Program-made: the position numbers and the translations under genes | Shown: piece by piece, positions 23,800 to 34,914 of the stretch | How the letters are laid out: the number at the start of each line of letters is the position of its first letter | Numbering within the stretch: position 1 is the first letter of the stretch | The notes under the pieces: generated by a model | What the model was told of the DNA's origin: nothing | Seen by the model: only the letters and a program-made list of their open reading frames with translations | Database searches by the model: none | Assembly: GCF_964019385.1 (NCBI RefSeq) | Contig: NC_088654.1 | Location: 4,447,097 to 4,511,096, forward strand | DNA length: 64,000 nucleotides | Direction of reading: 5' to 3' | Source: Sycon ciliatum | Taxonomy: Eukaryota; Porifera; Calcarea; Leucosolenida; Sycettidae

Positions 23800-24545
23800 A
23801 TCACTCTCTTATTATTGACCCCCACAGAAACTTGTGATCTCTAAGCGGTCAAATATCAGCATATATTGACCGCTTATATCAAGAGTACATAACCCCCCAG
23901 AGTGTGCAACGCCTGGATCCAGCTCTGCATAGGGTCTTGGTCGAGCGGAATCGGATCTTTGCGTCATAATACCGTACACATCTGAGGGGAACCCGGGGAG
24001 TCGCGGGTACTCTTGGATCAAAAACAATGGTGCCCTGCCTCGAGACCGGCCTTGCGCTGGTGTGAAGTGTACGCATGACATCAGAAGATCCGATTCCGCT
24101 CGACCAAGACCCTACACAGAGCTGGATCGGCGTTGCACACTCTGGGGGGTTATGTACTCTTGCTTATATTGACCACTTATTATTGACCACTTAGCCTGAG
24201 GACTTAGAACTTTTTCCTCAACTTAGAAAAAAATAAGAACTGAAAGAAGAAAAATCTGAAGCCAAATGCTGGGATTCGAACCCAAACTGTCAGATTCTCA
24301 GTCAAAGGACTTGGGGAACATACTACAAGAGACAACTGAAAACTTTGGTTTACACAGAAGTAATGTCCAATGTAAACGGCATATGTACATACTATTATAC
24401 TATTACAATAGTATTCCTTTCTTCCTATAGCAAAGCACAAACAGTTTTAGGTATGCTATGTCGTGATAAATCTATTATTGCCCTCATAATCGGTCTTTTA
24501 CTCGTTCTATATTTCATATATTGACCTCTTTAATCGTGCAATAAT
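23800..24545. mobile_element. S3-only insertion with a large hairpin and tRNA-like box
   Basis: Absent from S2 (18627) and S3'. Arms at about 23882 and 24160 (AGAGTACATAACCCCCCAGA and its reverse complement) pair over about 75 bp. Repeated ATTGACC(A/G)CTTA motifs lie at both sides. At about 24270-24320 GGGATTCGAACCC gives a B-box-like T arm on the minus strand, as in a tRNA-derived SINE. It may be two nested elements; no terminal duplication was identified. Confidence 0.5.
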
Positions 24546-24845
24546 AGATACATAATGATACATGGTACATTGTCCACGTACTTGTACACATGTACTCCAT
24601 GTGGCAACGTGAAAGGAATCATGTGCATCAACATGTACCAAATATACGTTCGAGAAGGGTAGGTGTATGAATGTAGCATTCATTTCAAATAACAGAATGA
24701 CATGCATGTACATTTTGTATAGTGGTGGTGCATCTGAGAATAGAGGACACCTGTTAATCAAGGACATTTGCGCTCAGTCTCATGAGTGTCCGTTATTGTC
24801 AGGTTTGACTGTAGTAACGATTCATGGTAGTGTGAGATGTACATT

Positions 24846-24921
24846 TAAAAAAAAGGAAATTATCGTGTCCGTTCCCGAAGGGAACTCACGACGGCCGCTG
24901 ACACCCGATAAACCCTACATT
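24846..24921. repeat. inverted copy of a unit segment
   Basis: About 60 bp (AAATTATCGTGTCCGTTCCC and on) inserted where S2 reads TACATTGTATAG. It is the reverse complement of a segment found once in each unit (for example 11339-11393), about 90% alike, with ACATT repeated at both ends. Confidence 0.6.
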
Positions 24922-25513
24922 GTATAGTTCCAAGAAAAGTGCAGGTGATAATGCTATCACCGAGCAAACAGACGATCGTGGGATAGGAAGTTGTACGTTG
25001 GGAGTAGTATGGCCATAAGTCTAGTGATGGAGTTTCAAGTCTAGGTTATTGAATGGTACCAATTGGTTTATTGGGCACGATTTGACACCAGGTGCGACCT
25101 CTTGTTTAGAGACGTCAAAAATGTCAAAACCACCTAGCAGTTACACCACAATGCTAACATGTTATCCATCATCACAGCGCGCCAAAACAAACATCATCGG
25201 CAGAGAACAGACACTGCGGCCTACACCTCAAACTACACGCGTCCCAGTGATGGCCATACCCCTCCCCCCCCCCCCGCCCTCTTCCTCTACCACAGGTGCA
25301 AATCCAAATCTGACATATGTATGTTTCCTCCGCGATGACACTATCACCTGCACTTTTCTTTGTGCTATCAATATCGCACCACCATGAATCTAGCCCCAAT
25401 ATTAGTTGAACGGGTCACATTGTAAGAACATTGTCTATTGATGCTTGCGGCATTCACTAGGCCTGTTTGGAGACTCATCGTCAAAAGTCATCGTCAAAAG
25501 CCATTGAACGGAG

Positions 25514-26308
25514 ATGTCGTGCATTGGGGAGCGGGATGCCAAAGAGCTGGATGCCAAAGAGCTGGATGCCAAAGAGCAGAACGACCAAGAGCCGAACTGG
25601 CAAAAGCAGGACGACCAAGAGCTAGTGTCAAAAGCTGAAAACCTGCCATGCTGCGATTCCCATCATGCTAAAGTTCATCACATCAAAGAGCCCGACGCCC
25701 AAGATCGGTATACTGAAGAGCTGGACGCCCAAGAGCGGGATACACAAGAAATGGACGCCCAAGAGCGGAGTACTCAACACGACCAAACCCAAAAGCGGCC
25801 ATGCTTGGATCCTAGATACCGAAGGAGTGAGGCCGAAGAGCGGGAGGTCCAACAGGTGAAACTGGGGAAGCTACGTTGCCAACTTCGAGAGGCGAAAATA
25901 TCAGAGTGGAAGCGGGCGGCCCGAAAATGTGAGCGGGACGCCCAACCGTGGAAGCGGAAGCGGGATTGTGACCAACAGTTGGAGAGGGATGTCCAACCGC
26001 CGGAGCGGGAGCTCCAGGTCCAACAGCGCGAGTGGGAGCTGAAGGTCCAAAAGCGGGAGTGGGAGCTGCAGGTCCAAAAGCGGGATTTGGAGCTGCAGGT
26101 CCAACAGCTGGATCGGGAGCTCCGTGTCCAACAGCGGGAACTGCACGTCCAACGTCGGGAATGGGAGCTGCAAGTCCAACAGCTGAAGTCGCAGATGAAG
26201 GCCCAACAGCGGGATTGGGAGCTGCAGGTCGTACAGCGTGAGCAGGCGGTTCACCGGCGTGAGCGGTCGGTTCAGCAGCGTGAGTTCAGCAGCCATAAGC
26301 AGCTTTAG
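25514..26308 (+). CDS. repeat/coiled-coil protein, medium class (S3)
   Basis: 264 residues. It keeps the N-terminal DAKEL/DAQER zone with NLPCCDSHHAKVHHIKEPD and the C-terminal coiled-coil zone, but the whole SDAQK/YELFQQM middle is missing: RRSEAEE runs directly into REVQQVKLGK. The coiled coil has the ELQVQKREW repeats and ends REFSSHKQL, a one-residue change from the other copies. Deletion in frame. No known domain; same unknown family as the other five. Confidence 0.45.
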   Translation: MSCIGERDAKELDAKELDAKEQNDQEPNWQKQDDQELVSKAENLPCCDSHHAKVHHIKEPDAQDRYTEELDAQERDTQEMDAQERSTQHDQTQKRPCLDPRYRRSEAEEREVQQVKLGKLRCQLREAKISEWKRAARKCERDAQPWKRKRDCDQQLERDVQPPERELQVQQREWELKVQKREWELQVQKRDLELQVQQLDRELRVQQRELHVQRREWELQVQQLKSQMKAQQRDWELQVVQREQAVHRRERSVQQREFSSHKQL

Positions 26309-27091
26309 TCGGACGTCCAAAAACCGGAGTTCCAAAAGTGGAGCGGAAGGTCCGACAAATGGACGTCCCAAAAGGAGACTAGGAAGTAGCGGGCGCAGTG
26401 AGACTGCTACAAGCACAGCCATTCTGGGATATTGATTCTGATTCTGATGGCCAACAGCGGGAGCGGGACTGAGAGGCCGTACACCAAAGTGAAGGACGCG
26501 GAAATGCTGGACACAGATATAGACGGCAATCCTTAGATACCGTACCAATTTGCAAGCATGACATTGTACATGTCCCTGTCCACCAACCAGCGCTGGATGA
26601 TGGCCCGTGACGTGACATAGAATACTACGATGTACTCATGTATGATTTTCAAGCAATGTTGCATAGGTTGTTCACATACTGTATCCATCGCACATCTTGA
26701 TTACTAGTATTTTCTTTTCTTGTCTAGATACGTACGCCTTATACTTCCTGTGTCATGTCTTGCCATCTGAACCTCGTTCGGAATTCTCTGCCAAGTGCGA
26801 GACGAACATATATTATGCTGGAACCACTCGTGTGCCATACCATTATAGTACACTTTTCTGCACAAGAACTAAACACTCGACAAAATAAGCCATAACAACT
26901 GAATATACGGCAATGTGTCATGCTAAACACGTGCAATGGTGTGTTTATGTGCATGTGTGTGTGTGTGTAGAGGAAGGGGGGAGTGTCCTGTTTTTCTTCT
27001 TTAGTACGCATATTTGTACGTACATGTATGTCCTGTGTTTTCCTAGACAAATTCACCTTCATGTAACATATTCACACCGATAATATGTTAA

Positions 27092-27935
27092 AGGGGAAGT
27101 TAAGGTAAAAATTTAAATTTCACCAGTTCTAGTCTTCGGGGTGCTGAGTCGAATGGTCTTGGTCCGAGAAAGCTGAGACGCTCCCTTCCTACTTGAATCC
27201 CTATCGAACTCGCGCACTTCCACCGAAACTGGGTGACTGCGCCCTTCTAGATGGGGATTTGTATGCAAAATGTCACTAAAAGCGCCATTTCGTTCTTATA
27301 AAATGACGGATGAACGCGATTGGCCCATATGTTGTAGTCTTTTGAACGCTGAGTCGATTGGTTTTGGTCCGAAAAGGCTGCGATGCAGCGTTCCTCCTTT
27401 ATTCCCAATCGAACATGGTTGAACAAGTGGTCACGTGCTCCTGGGTGCCCAAATCACCTGGTCACCACGCCAGCAGGTGACAACTTTCACACCAAGGTTC
27501 AACTCGAGTGGCAGGACTGCACCCAAAAAAGGTCAAACAGGCTAGCAAGTTGTACCCTGCAGGCACGGTGACCAGGTGTCTGGTGTACGCAGGAGCACGT
27601 GACTTCTTGTTCAACCATGTTCGATTGGAAATAAAGGAGGAACGCTGCATCGCAGCCTTTTCGGACCAACACCAATCGACTCAGCGTCCAAAAGACTACA
27701 ACATATGTGCCAATCGTGGTTATCCGTGCTTTTATAAGAACGAAATGGCGCTTTTAGTGACATTTCGCATACAAATCCCCATCTAGTAGGGCGCAGTCAC
27801 CCAGTTTCGGTGGAAGTGCGCGAGTTCGATTGGGATTCAAGTAGGAAGGGAGCGTCTCACTCTCAGCTTTCTCGGACCAAGACCATTCTTCTCAGCACCC
27901 CGAAGACTACAACTGGTGAAACTCTATTTTTTGCC
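27092..27935. mobile_element. TTAA palindromic element P3, split by a larger transposon
   Basis: Left end AGGGGAAGTTAAGGTAAAAA after TTAA at 27088-27091. The right end is cut at its internal TTAA: the last bases CTTCCCCT lie at 34397-34404, on the far side of the 27940-34392 element. Arms pair almost fully. No coding capacity. Confidence 0.8.
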
Positions 27936-28625
27936 TTAAAGGGGCACTCCGGCTTCATTTTCGACGCCGAGTTTTTGATGCCAAGACGAAGGTAGGTGAA
28001 AGAGAAGACACCTCGAACAAGAACGAGTCTTCAGAAGCGATCGAGTCGAGCTGGAAGATGACTTTTGAATTTCGCCGGGCGAGCGCTGATGACGTAATGA
28101 GGGATTAGCTTGCCAGTGGAAATACACCTGCGCACATACATTTCACACACTTTTTGGCCAATTTTCAATCGAAGAAGAGGTTGTTTGCTATGTTCTCTCA
28201 ACGTCGTGAGCGATCCCGTCTTCTATACCCTGAAGGTCCTCCAGAGGGAAATTTATCTCCAGCAGAGCGTTGTTGATCCGCTAAATTCGTCTCGAGACAT
28301 ATTCACCCAGTGCAGTGCTGATATTAAAGGGGAACTCCAGTGCAAAATCACCCCCATTTTTTATTGCGGAATCCATTAGAGTATGTCGTAAGTGGTAGAA
28401 TGGCGAAAACCGGAAGCTTCTACGACAAGGATAACATACCTAAATTACCAATTGCAATTTTCCATATTTGGCACGAGGGGGCCCCCGCCCACCCTGTGAC
28501 GTAAAACGTTCTCAGTGACCTCCAAATTTTTTTATTCAAATGGTAGACCTGCAGAAATTTTGAAAAAGGTATTCACTGTTTTTTCTTCAATCAATAACCC
28601 TTGTACTAGTATTCATTCGATCATC

Positions 28626-29630
28626 ATGTTGGAGGAAGAGGAGACCACGGGAGGTGTGGAGGTGGACGCCACTTCGGATTCAACAACACCGAGGCCTTTT
28701 AGGTTCGAGCCGAAGCGCGCATCAGCGTCTGCGAAACTGTCTACAAGTAATATTTCTGAGACTACAAAACAGATGAACGTGAAGAGAACGCTTTGGTTGC
28801 AAGTGCTCGCGTGAGAAGCACTGCTTGATGCCGTTGCGGACAAGCAGCATGATGTGGAGCGAGGTCGAGTCGACTTGTTGCTGGGAGGTTCCTGCAGCTT
28901 TCAGTAAACGCGGCGAGCAGGAAGGGCTGCAGTGCGTCACGCAGCACTCAGAGTTTGCTGTTGTTTGCCTGCAAAAATCAGTGCTCGAGGTGGCATTGCT
29001 TTCCTTCGAAGAATTTCGGGCAAGGTGTGGACCGTGGTCAAACAGGTGAGGATTCACTGAATCGGTTTCATTATTTCCTTTCTTTCCATGTTTCATGTAC
29101 CGGTACAAAGTAGATGGGAAGTGTTGTGCAATGATTTTGTGTACAGTATTCAAATTCACCAACTTCCATCACACAATCATGAAGTTCTATTGCACCCATG
29201 CCAATATAATTATACTGGTACAACGATGTCTTTCATTCATACTATTCCTAGCACTGTAAGTGTTTCAACTGTGTGTAAAAGTGATGTAAATTTGAAAAAA
29301 GGCCAAAGTGTCTTTAGTATAGTAGCCCATAGAAATATTAACTCGAATCCGAAACTATTTACACTGAAGCTATTTACTTTTACACAATCATGAAGACACT
29401 CGTGGTATGTGTATCTACATCTCTCCAACTGTTTTGTGCAGGATTTGGAGACATGTGGCGTATAGACAATACACATGGTTCACCCATGGATAATTTGGAC
29501 GCAAGCAGCGGCGTGTGATACCGTCTTGCGTGGTATCGAAGATAAAGCAGCTGTACCAGAAGCCAATGCAGATGCGCACTGGGGCTTTGAGGAAGCAGTT
29601 GGACATGATGATGATGATGATAATGCTTCT
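28626..29630 (+). pseudogene. P2RX7 C-terminal-type zinc domain protein in the nested transposon
   Basis: From ATG 28626 an acidic N-terminus leads to TPRPFRFEPKRAS. A one-base frame change lies between about 28770 and 28786. Then RFGCKCSREKHCLMP, STCCWEV, LQCVTQHSEFAVVC and LQKSVLEVA follow up to a GTGAG donor at about 29045. A second piece after GTGCAG (29446) reads HVAYRQYTWFTHG, an in-frame TAA, then FGRKQRRVIPSCVVSKIK. Cys spacing and the VIPSCVV ending match the P2X7 receptor cytoplasmic ballast domain, which also occurs alone in many invertebrate proteins. Two exons with one frameshift and one stop, so dead in this copy. Exact exon ends are uncertain. Confidence 0.6.
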
Positions 29631-29709
29631 TGGCCTGGTTGACGTTCACATAATCATTGGTACATGTGCATGCAGAATGTAGAAAACAGTTGACAGACAC
29701 GATTTATAA

Positions 29710-30135
29710 CTATTCTTGACTCGGGCAATATTTGTGTTTTCGGGTGGGCGCATGCTTTGCACCAATGCAGCTGCACGAACAATCTGGTAAAGTTGACAGA
29801 TACAATGGCACAAGACTGTACTGTGTTCGGGAGCATGGGGTTGTGCCGGTGCCGTTGCGAATGCCGAGAATGGTTGTATGCACATCGTTCAACAGGTCCT
29901 TCAAGAAGTTGCAGGACATTGTCGTGCAGCTTCTTGGCCACTTTGTTCTTTTGGTGTATTCCAGCCTGTACCTGAGCACACCCTCCTTGGTTTTGGCGTG
30001 CGCTCTCCCAATATTGGCATTGTGGGACAGACATGCCGACTGTACCCGTGCTCTCATGCCATTGTACGAAAAGTGGACACGTTTTGGTGCCCACTTCAGT
30101 ATGACAGCATGGAAAATTTCCAGACTACAAATCAT
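29710..30135 (-). pseudogene. transposase C-terminal fragment, Kolobok/THAP-type (tentative)
   Basis: A 141-codon frame with SHNANIGRAHAKTKEG, then VLRYRLEYTKRTK. This resembles the block near the C-terminus of Kolobok-type transposases (His-Asn, then a TK-G--RY---Y-KRTK run). No catalytic part was found upstream. Assignment rests on remembered motif patterns only. Confidence 0.35.
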
Positions 30136-32849
30136 ACTGTACCTTGTATTTGTGGCAGTGTAGCTGCAACCGGAAAGTAACGCAATGGAAACTTACAGAT
30201 AAAGAGAACCGAGATAATACACATGATAACGTTCCATGTACATTACATCAATTCTCGACTTCACTGACTAGGATTTTGAGTAGAGGACTTTGAGTAGGAC
30301 TGTAGTCGTTTAGAGCTACGTTCTGGACGGCACAAAATCATGCCGTTCACTTACCTCATCGTGCTCACGTTCCTGGAAGTAAATCGAAGATGGTCTGCTT
30401 TTGCTGGCAGCAGAGGTAGAGGAGCTACTAACTATTAGTATGACATGCACCGCCAAGTTTCAGGATGGCAGAGACCCTGGCTTCAAGCGTCGCTGCTGCT
30501 TCTGCTTATAGCCACCAATGCTTTGTGCAAACTCTTGTTGGAAATCTCTTTCATAGCACATCTCAGTGAAATGCTCAGTGCAGACACGATTACTTTTCGT
30601 CGGAGAAAAATCCTTCCAACATACTCTCCATAGCCAAGCTGTCGTCAGGTTCGCGTCAGCCAGAGGAAAGCCATGCTACGACAGCCCGCAGGCGCCTCTT
30701 TCTTCGTGACATTGTTGCATCCAGAGACGCAGCAGCGAGTCGTGACAATAAATCGGGCATGGCACAGAACAACAAGCACTTCAACAATCGCCAAGGACTT
30801 TTCATTCTTGCTTCAATTATTTGAAAATTTCATCTGAGTGGACCGGGCTGAGAACGTTTTACGTCACAGGGTGGGAGGGGGCCCCCTCGTGCCAAATATG
30901 GAAAATTGCAATTGGTAATTTAGGTATGTTATCCTTGTCGTAGAAGCTCCCGGTTTTCGCCATTCTACCACTTACGACATACTCTAATGGATTCCGCAAT
31001 AAAAAATGGGGGTGATTTTGGACCGGAGTTCCCCTTTAATGTAGAATATTGAATCTGTGATAATTGTCGACAATGGAGAGAGAGGATGACAGTCGCTGTC
31101 GCAGGGAGAGTGAAGCTGCTGGAAGTAACAACGGGGAGCCCGTTTGTACCACCTGAACAACCAGACTTCAAAGCCGCTTGACCAAATCGGAGGGTGCGTC
31201 GGCGCTTATCGTGAATATTACACCGACATGAATTACTACAATTACAAGTATACTGGTGAGTTTTTATCTTGTTTTGTTCGTATGCTAGTACCCTGGCCTG
31301 GAGTTATCGTTAACAAATTCCTATTCCCTGGCGTTTTCTAAACATTCCGTGTAGTACTGAATACGTGTTCAAGTATTCCCATGTGGTTACTACCGTAGAT
31401 GTGGAATTTGGATATGCATTTTATACAAAAATTCTATTTTCCAAATAGAGCGTTTGTAGAGAAATGGTTACCCAAAATACAACAATATTGATTCTGCAGT
31501 TCTACAACTTGTACTGAAATCCAGTCAAAGTAAAAATGATTCTTCCTGACAGTTGGGGTCAATGAAATCTGATCGTGCATAACGAATGGTGACGCCTGTC
31601 ACCCCGGGAACGAATGCCCATTTGGTGGGCGATACCAAAGTACTCGAAAGTGGTGCGTGTTTCAATGTGGCATTTGGAAGTTTTATATTATCTGTGGTCA
31701 ATGCAACATACGATAGCCATCATGAATTGGAGGCCTCGAACGCAACTCAGACCAGAATTGGCAGTTCCCTAAGTTAGATGCTTTATAATTCCATGGCCCC
31801 AGCTGTAGTTATAGAGTTTTTTGGCACATTATTCTTATAGTCGATAGGTTTATACTGACGGCCAAAAACAACGGCAGTTCAAACTTCACTGATGTGTTCA
31901 TGAGCTGAGAGATTTCTGTCCACTATTTCTGTTGTGCACACAGGTCTGTCCAATATGCATTGACCGTATTGGGTATGGTATCTGCTCTGAGAAGGGAATC
32001 GCTGGAGCCACAGTCCAACTAGACAGGCTTTCAAGAAACAGAGAGGAGCCATCTTTGCAAGCTGATACCTGATGTGTACCGACAGAATTCTCACGAGATA
32101 CCTTACGGACTACGTCTGGTGTATACTTCATAGTACTCCTTCGATAACTGTCTAGAATCAAGTCGACTGAACTAAGTTCAAACAACTCTGGCTTCAAACG
32201 AGCCGTCGATTAGACAAACAAAACATTCTCCCATAATACTAGAGCACTCTGACAACTCCCGACCTATTCCTAACGATTGCTACCGCTTATAAATATGTAG
32301 AGTGCTGATTGGAATGTGCTCATATTAAATCTCAACAATTCAGTGCTATAATTTTGAACAATGTGTCAGAAATTATTCCACTTTCCTTCCATAAATGTTG
32401 TATCCACATATAATCCACAGTGCTGCAAAGTTTCAGAGTTCTCAGGGTATCAAACAAAATTATTTCAAATACAGTGAAATTGTTCGTGGACATTATAGCG
32501 CAACTTGTAGTTCCCTGGTCCTTTTCTTTGCTATAAATTAATCCTTTGCTCTCTAGCCGCTGGCGAGTCCAACAGTGAAATTGTTAGTTCATATTAGTTA
32601 ATAAATGTGGGAATGTAGGAGGGGGGGGGGTGAAAATATTTCTATATAAGGGACCTGCAACTGTAATACCACAGTACAGTAGCCGGCGAATATGTAGAAA
32701 ACAGAAATGCATGTTACCATCATTGTACATGGACGGGCGCAGCAGGCCGAAGCTATCAGCCAGAACAGGATTTACAATCACCTAGAGATACTTGAGCTAT
32801 TCCAGTATTCTCCGTGAGCTGTCCCATTCCACAATGGTTCATGCCACCA

Positions 32850-33089
32850 TTATTTGTGGTAGTATCCATGTGGATAATTCCGAGACCATCTCGGATTCTT
32901 CAGCAATTTGTGCCACGGCAAAAAACTACGCTTGACTCGGTCACTGGGGCTGTCAAACTTCCCATCACAAATAAACTTCAATTTACCATCTGCTTCAAGT
33001 ATATGTACTGCCATGACTTGACCATGCTTCATCCACAGCTGGGCGAAGATTGTGGCGTTGAATTCCATAGCGCACCTTCTTGCTGCCAT
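32850..33089 (-). pseudogene. possible transposase remnant (GDGRxDSPG-like box)
   Basis: A 79-codon frame holds LKFICDGKFDSPS, like the GDGR-DSPG box that marks the catalytic core of Kolobok-type transposases. The following residues do not match well. Kept with few changes in copy 2 (60933-61172), but that reflects recent duplication. Confidence 0.3.
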
Positions 33090-33295
33090 GCAGGAGTATG
33101 TTGAGAGAAGTGAACATACTTTTTACTAAAAAAACAACAGCCACTGAAGAGGATAGCAATAGCTGTTGGTAGGTCTACCGGTCCGTCTCCATATCGTCAA
33201 GTTCAGAAATCACCTGTACTACACTTTATACCTCACTCCATATACACCCACACTCATATACCAAATCTCCCATGAAGTTTATAAATTTCCATATA

Positions 33296-33567
33296 CAGTT
33301 GAACATCGATTATCCGACCACCTCTGGGCAGACAACTGTCAGGCGGTGTTCAGATAAGGCAAATGTTCTGGATAAGAAAAAAACTGCCACTCACACACTT
33401 TCAGTGGTTATTACTAGCCGCACGACCTTTTTACTTTTTACTTTTCAAAATTTTCGTATTTTTTGAACGGCTCACTAGTGCGTACTCTGCGGCACGTGCG
33501 CCCAAAAAACTGTTACGGATAATCGAATGGTCGGATAGTCGATGTGCGGATAATGGATGTTCAACTG
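33296..33567. mobile_element. pogo/Tigger-like MITE, copy 1 only
   Basis: 272 bp with TIRs CAGTTGAACATC-GATTATCC (ends CAGTTGAACATC and GATGTTCAACTG), flanked by TA (33294-33295 and 33568-33569). Copy 2 has the empty site (CATATACACTG, near 61380). No transposase. Confidence 0.85.
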
Positions 33568-33574
33568 TACACTG

Positions 33575-33630
33575 TTCAATATACACCACTAAGGAGGTAT
33601 ACACACCACTAAGGAGGTATATACACCACT
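33575..33630. repeat. 18-bp minisatellite TACACCACTAAGGAGGTA
   Basis: Three units here, four in copy 2 (about 61388-61461). A short hairpin (AAACCTCGGCTTCGCCTCGG, 33680-33705) follows in both. Confidence 0.8.
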
Positions 33631-34914
33631 GAGGAAAACCATCGGAAAAAAAACTCACTGAAATATCGACCAGTTATAAAAACCTCGGCTTCGCCTCGGT
33701 TTTTATACTGGTCTATATTTCTCGATAAACACTCGGTCCCTTGTTATAATATATACATACATCTTGTAGAGGGGATCCTGATCGAATAATTTCTGGTCAT
33801 AAAATTCACTAAACTGAGAGCGAGACAAATAGTCAGTACTCCCCGATTCCGTCAAGCTGCTTTGAAGTCTGGATGCTCATGTGATGCTAACAAGCTCCCC
33901 ATCGTTACTTCCAGCAGCTTCACTTTCCCTGCGACAGCGGCTATCAACCTCTCTCTCCATCGTCGACATTTATCACAGATTCAATATTCTACATTTAGCA
34001 GCACTGCACTGGTTGAATATGTCTCGAGACGAATTTTGTGGATCAACAACGCTTTGCTGGAGATAAATTCTCCTCTGGAGGACCTTCAGGGTACCTGGAA
34101 GGGTATAGAAGACGGGATCGGTCACGACGTTGAGAGAACATAGAAAACAACCTCCTCTTCGATTGAAAATTGGCCAAAAAGTATGTGAAATGTATGAGCG
34201 CAGATGCATTTCCACTGGCAAGCTAATCCCTCATTACGTCATCAGCGCTCGCTCGGCGAAATTCAAAAAGTCGTCTTCCTGCTCGACTGGATCACTTCTG
34301 GAGACTCGTTCTTGTTCGAGGGGTCTTCTCTTTCACCAACCTTCGTCTTGGCATCGAAAACTCGGCGTCGAAAATGAAGCCGGAGTGCCCCTTTAACTTC
34401 CCCTTTGATTTTCTCAGTGTCATTAGTTAACTGTCTTCATACACTAAGGTGAAAAGGCATAGTGGTGGCCTGCGGGAGCGAAGGCTATACCTTGTGCGTT
34501 TCTGAACATTAAAGTGATGCTAACGCTTCAATAAAATATATACCGGTATGCAATGGATATTTTGTCGTTCATGACCCTGATGATAGGCCCGGCTCGAAAT
34601 ATTGGTGTAATGAAAATTTCAATTTGAATCGCTGTGAAGAGACAGGTTTGGGAGTTGAGAAGTGAAGTTTCCCATAATTCATGTATAAAACTAAAGGTAT
34701 TTCCTGAAAATGATGCGACGGACTGTGAGGCTGAGATCTTAGTAAAGGGGTAAATGAGTTTAATATCATTCGGGCAATTGCTTTCTTTACTGCAGAAGGA
34801 ATTATCATGCAGTGTGCATCAGACGGCAGACAGTTCCAGTGCACACTACTCAAAGTTCTGAAGATTGTGCCTTTTTCGTACTTGCCAGTGGCCATAAGTA
34901 CACCAAAAGGTTAC

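Larger units (their letters stand above)
20591..27091 (+). repeat. array unit S3 (medium class)
   Basis: Contains a LINE fragment (20890-21300), a leader shared with S1 (21900-22140), an intact foldback (about 22337-22482), a CT tract (22920-23005), an insertion found only here (about 23800-24545), a small inverted insertion (24846-24921), a C run (about 25263) and the 264-codon frame (25514-26308). It ends at the TTAA palindrome P3. Confidence 0.8.
28328..31035. mobile_element. 2.7-kb TTAA transposon nested in the left TIR
   Basis: Ends AGGGGAACTCCAGTGCAAAA and the reverse complement of AGGGGAACTCCGGTCCAAAA, flanked by TTAA (28324-28327 and 31036-31039). TIRs of about 190 bp (28328-28518 and about 30850-31035). 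Removing it restores the TIR of the host transposon (compare 33990-34010). It carries a P2RX7-type domain frame on plus and a transposase-like frame on minus. Confidence 0.8.
27940..34392. mobile_element. 6.45-kb TTAA transposon with about 0.55-kb TIRs (Kolobok-like)
   Basis: Ends AGGGGCACTCCGGCTTCATT and its reverse complement, flanked by TTAA (27936-27939 and 34393-34396) made from a TTAA inside P3. The TIRs run 27940-28323 plus about 31040-31180 on the left (split by a second transposon) and about 33850-34392 on the right. Inside is decayed sequence with a possible transposase remnant on the minus strand. TTAA target and long TIRs fit Kolobok; piggyBac is the alternative. Confidence 0.75.

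Noticed and set aside
33281-33567. Short plus-strand frames across the MITE at 33296-33567
   Set aside because: They span the MITE ends and the flanking sequence and show no domain.
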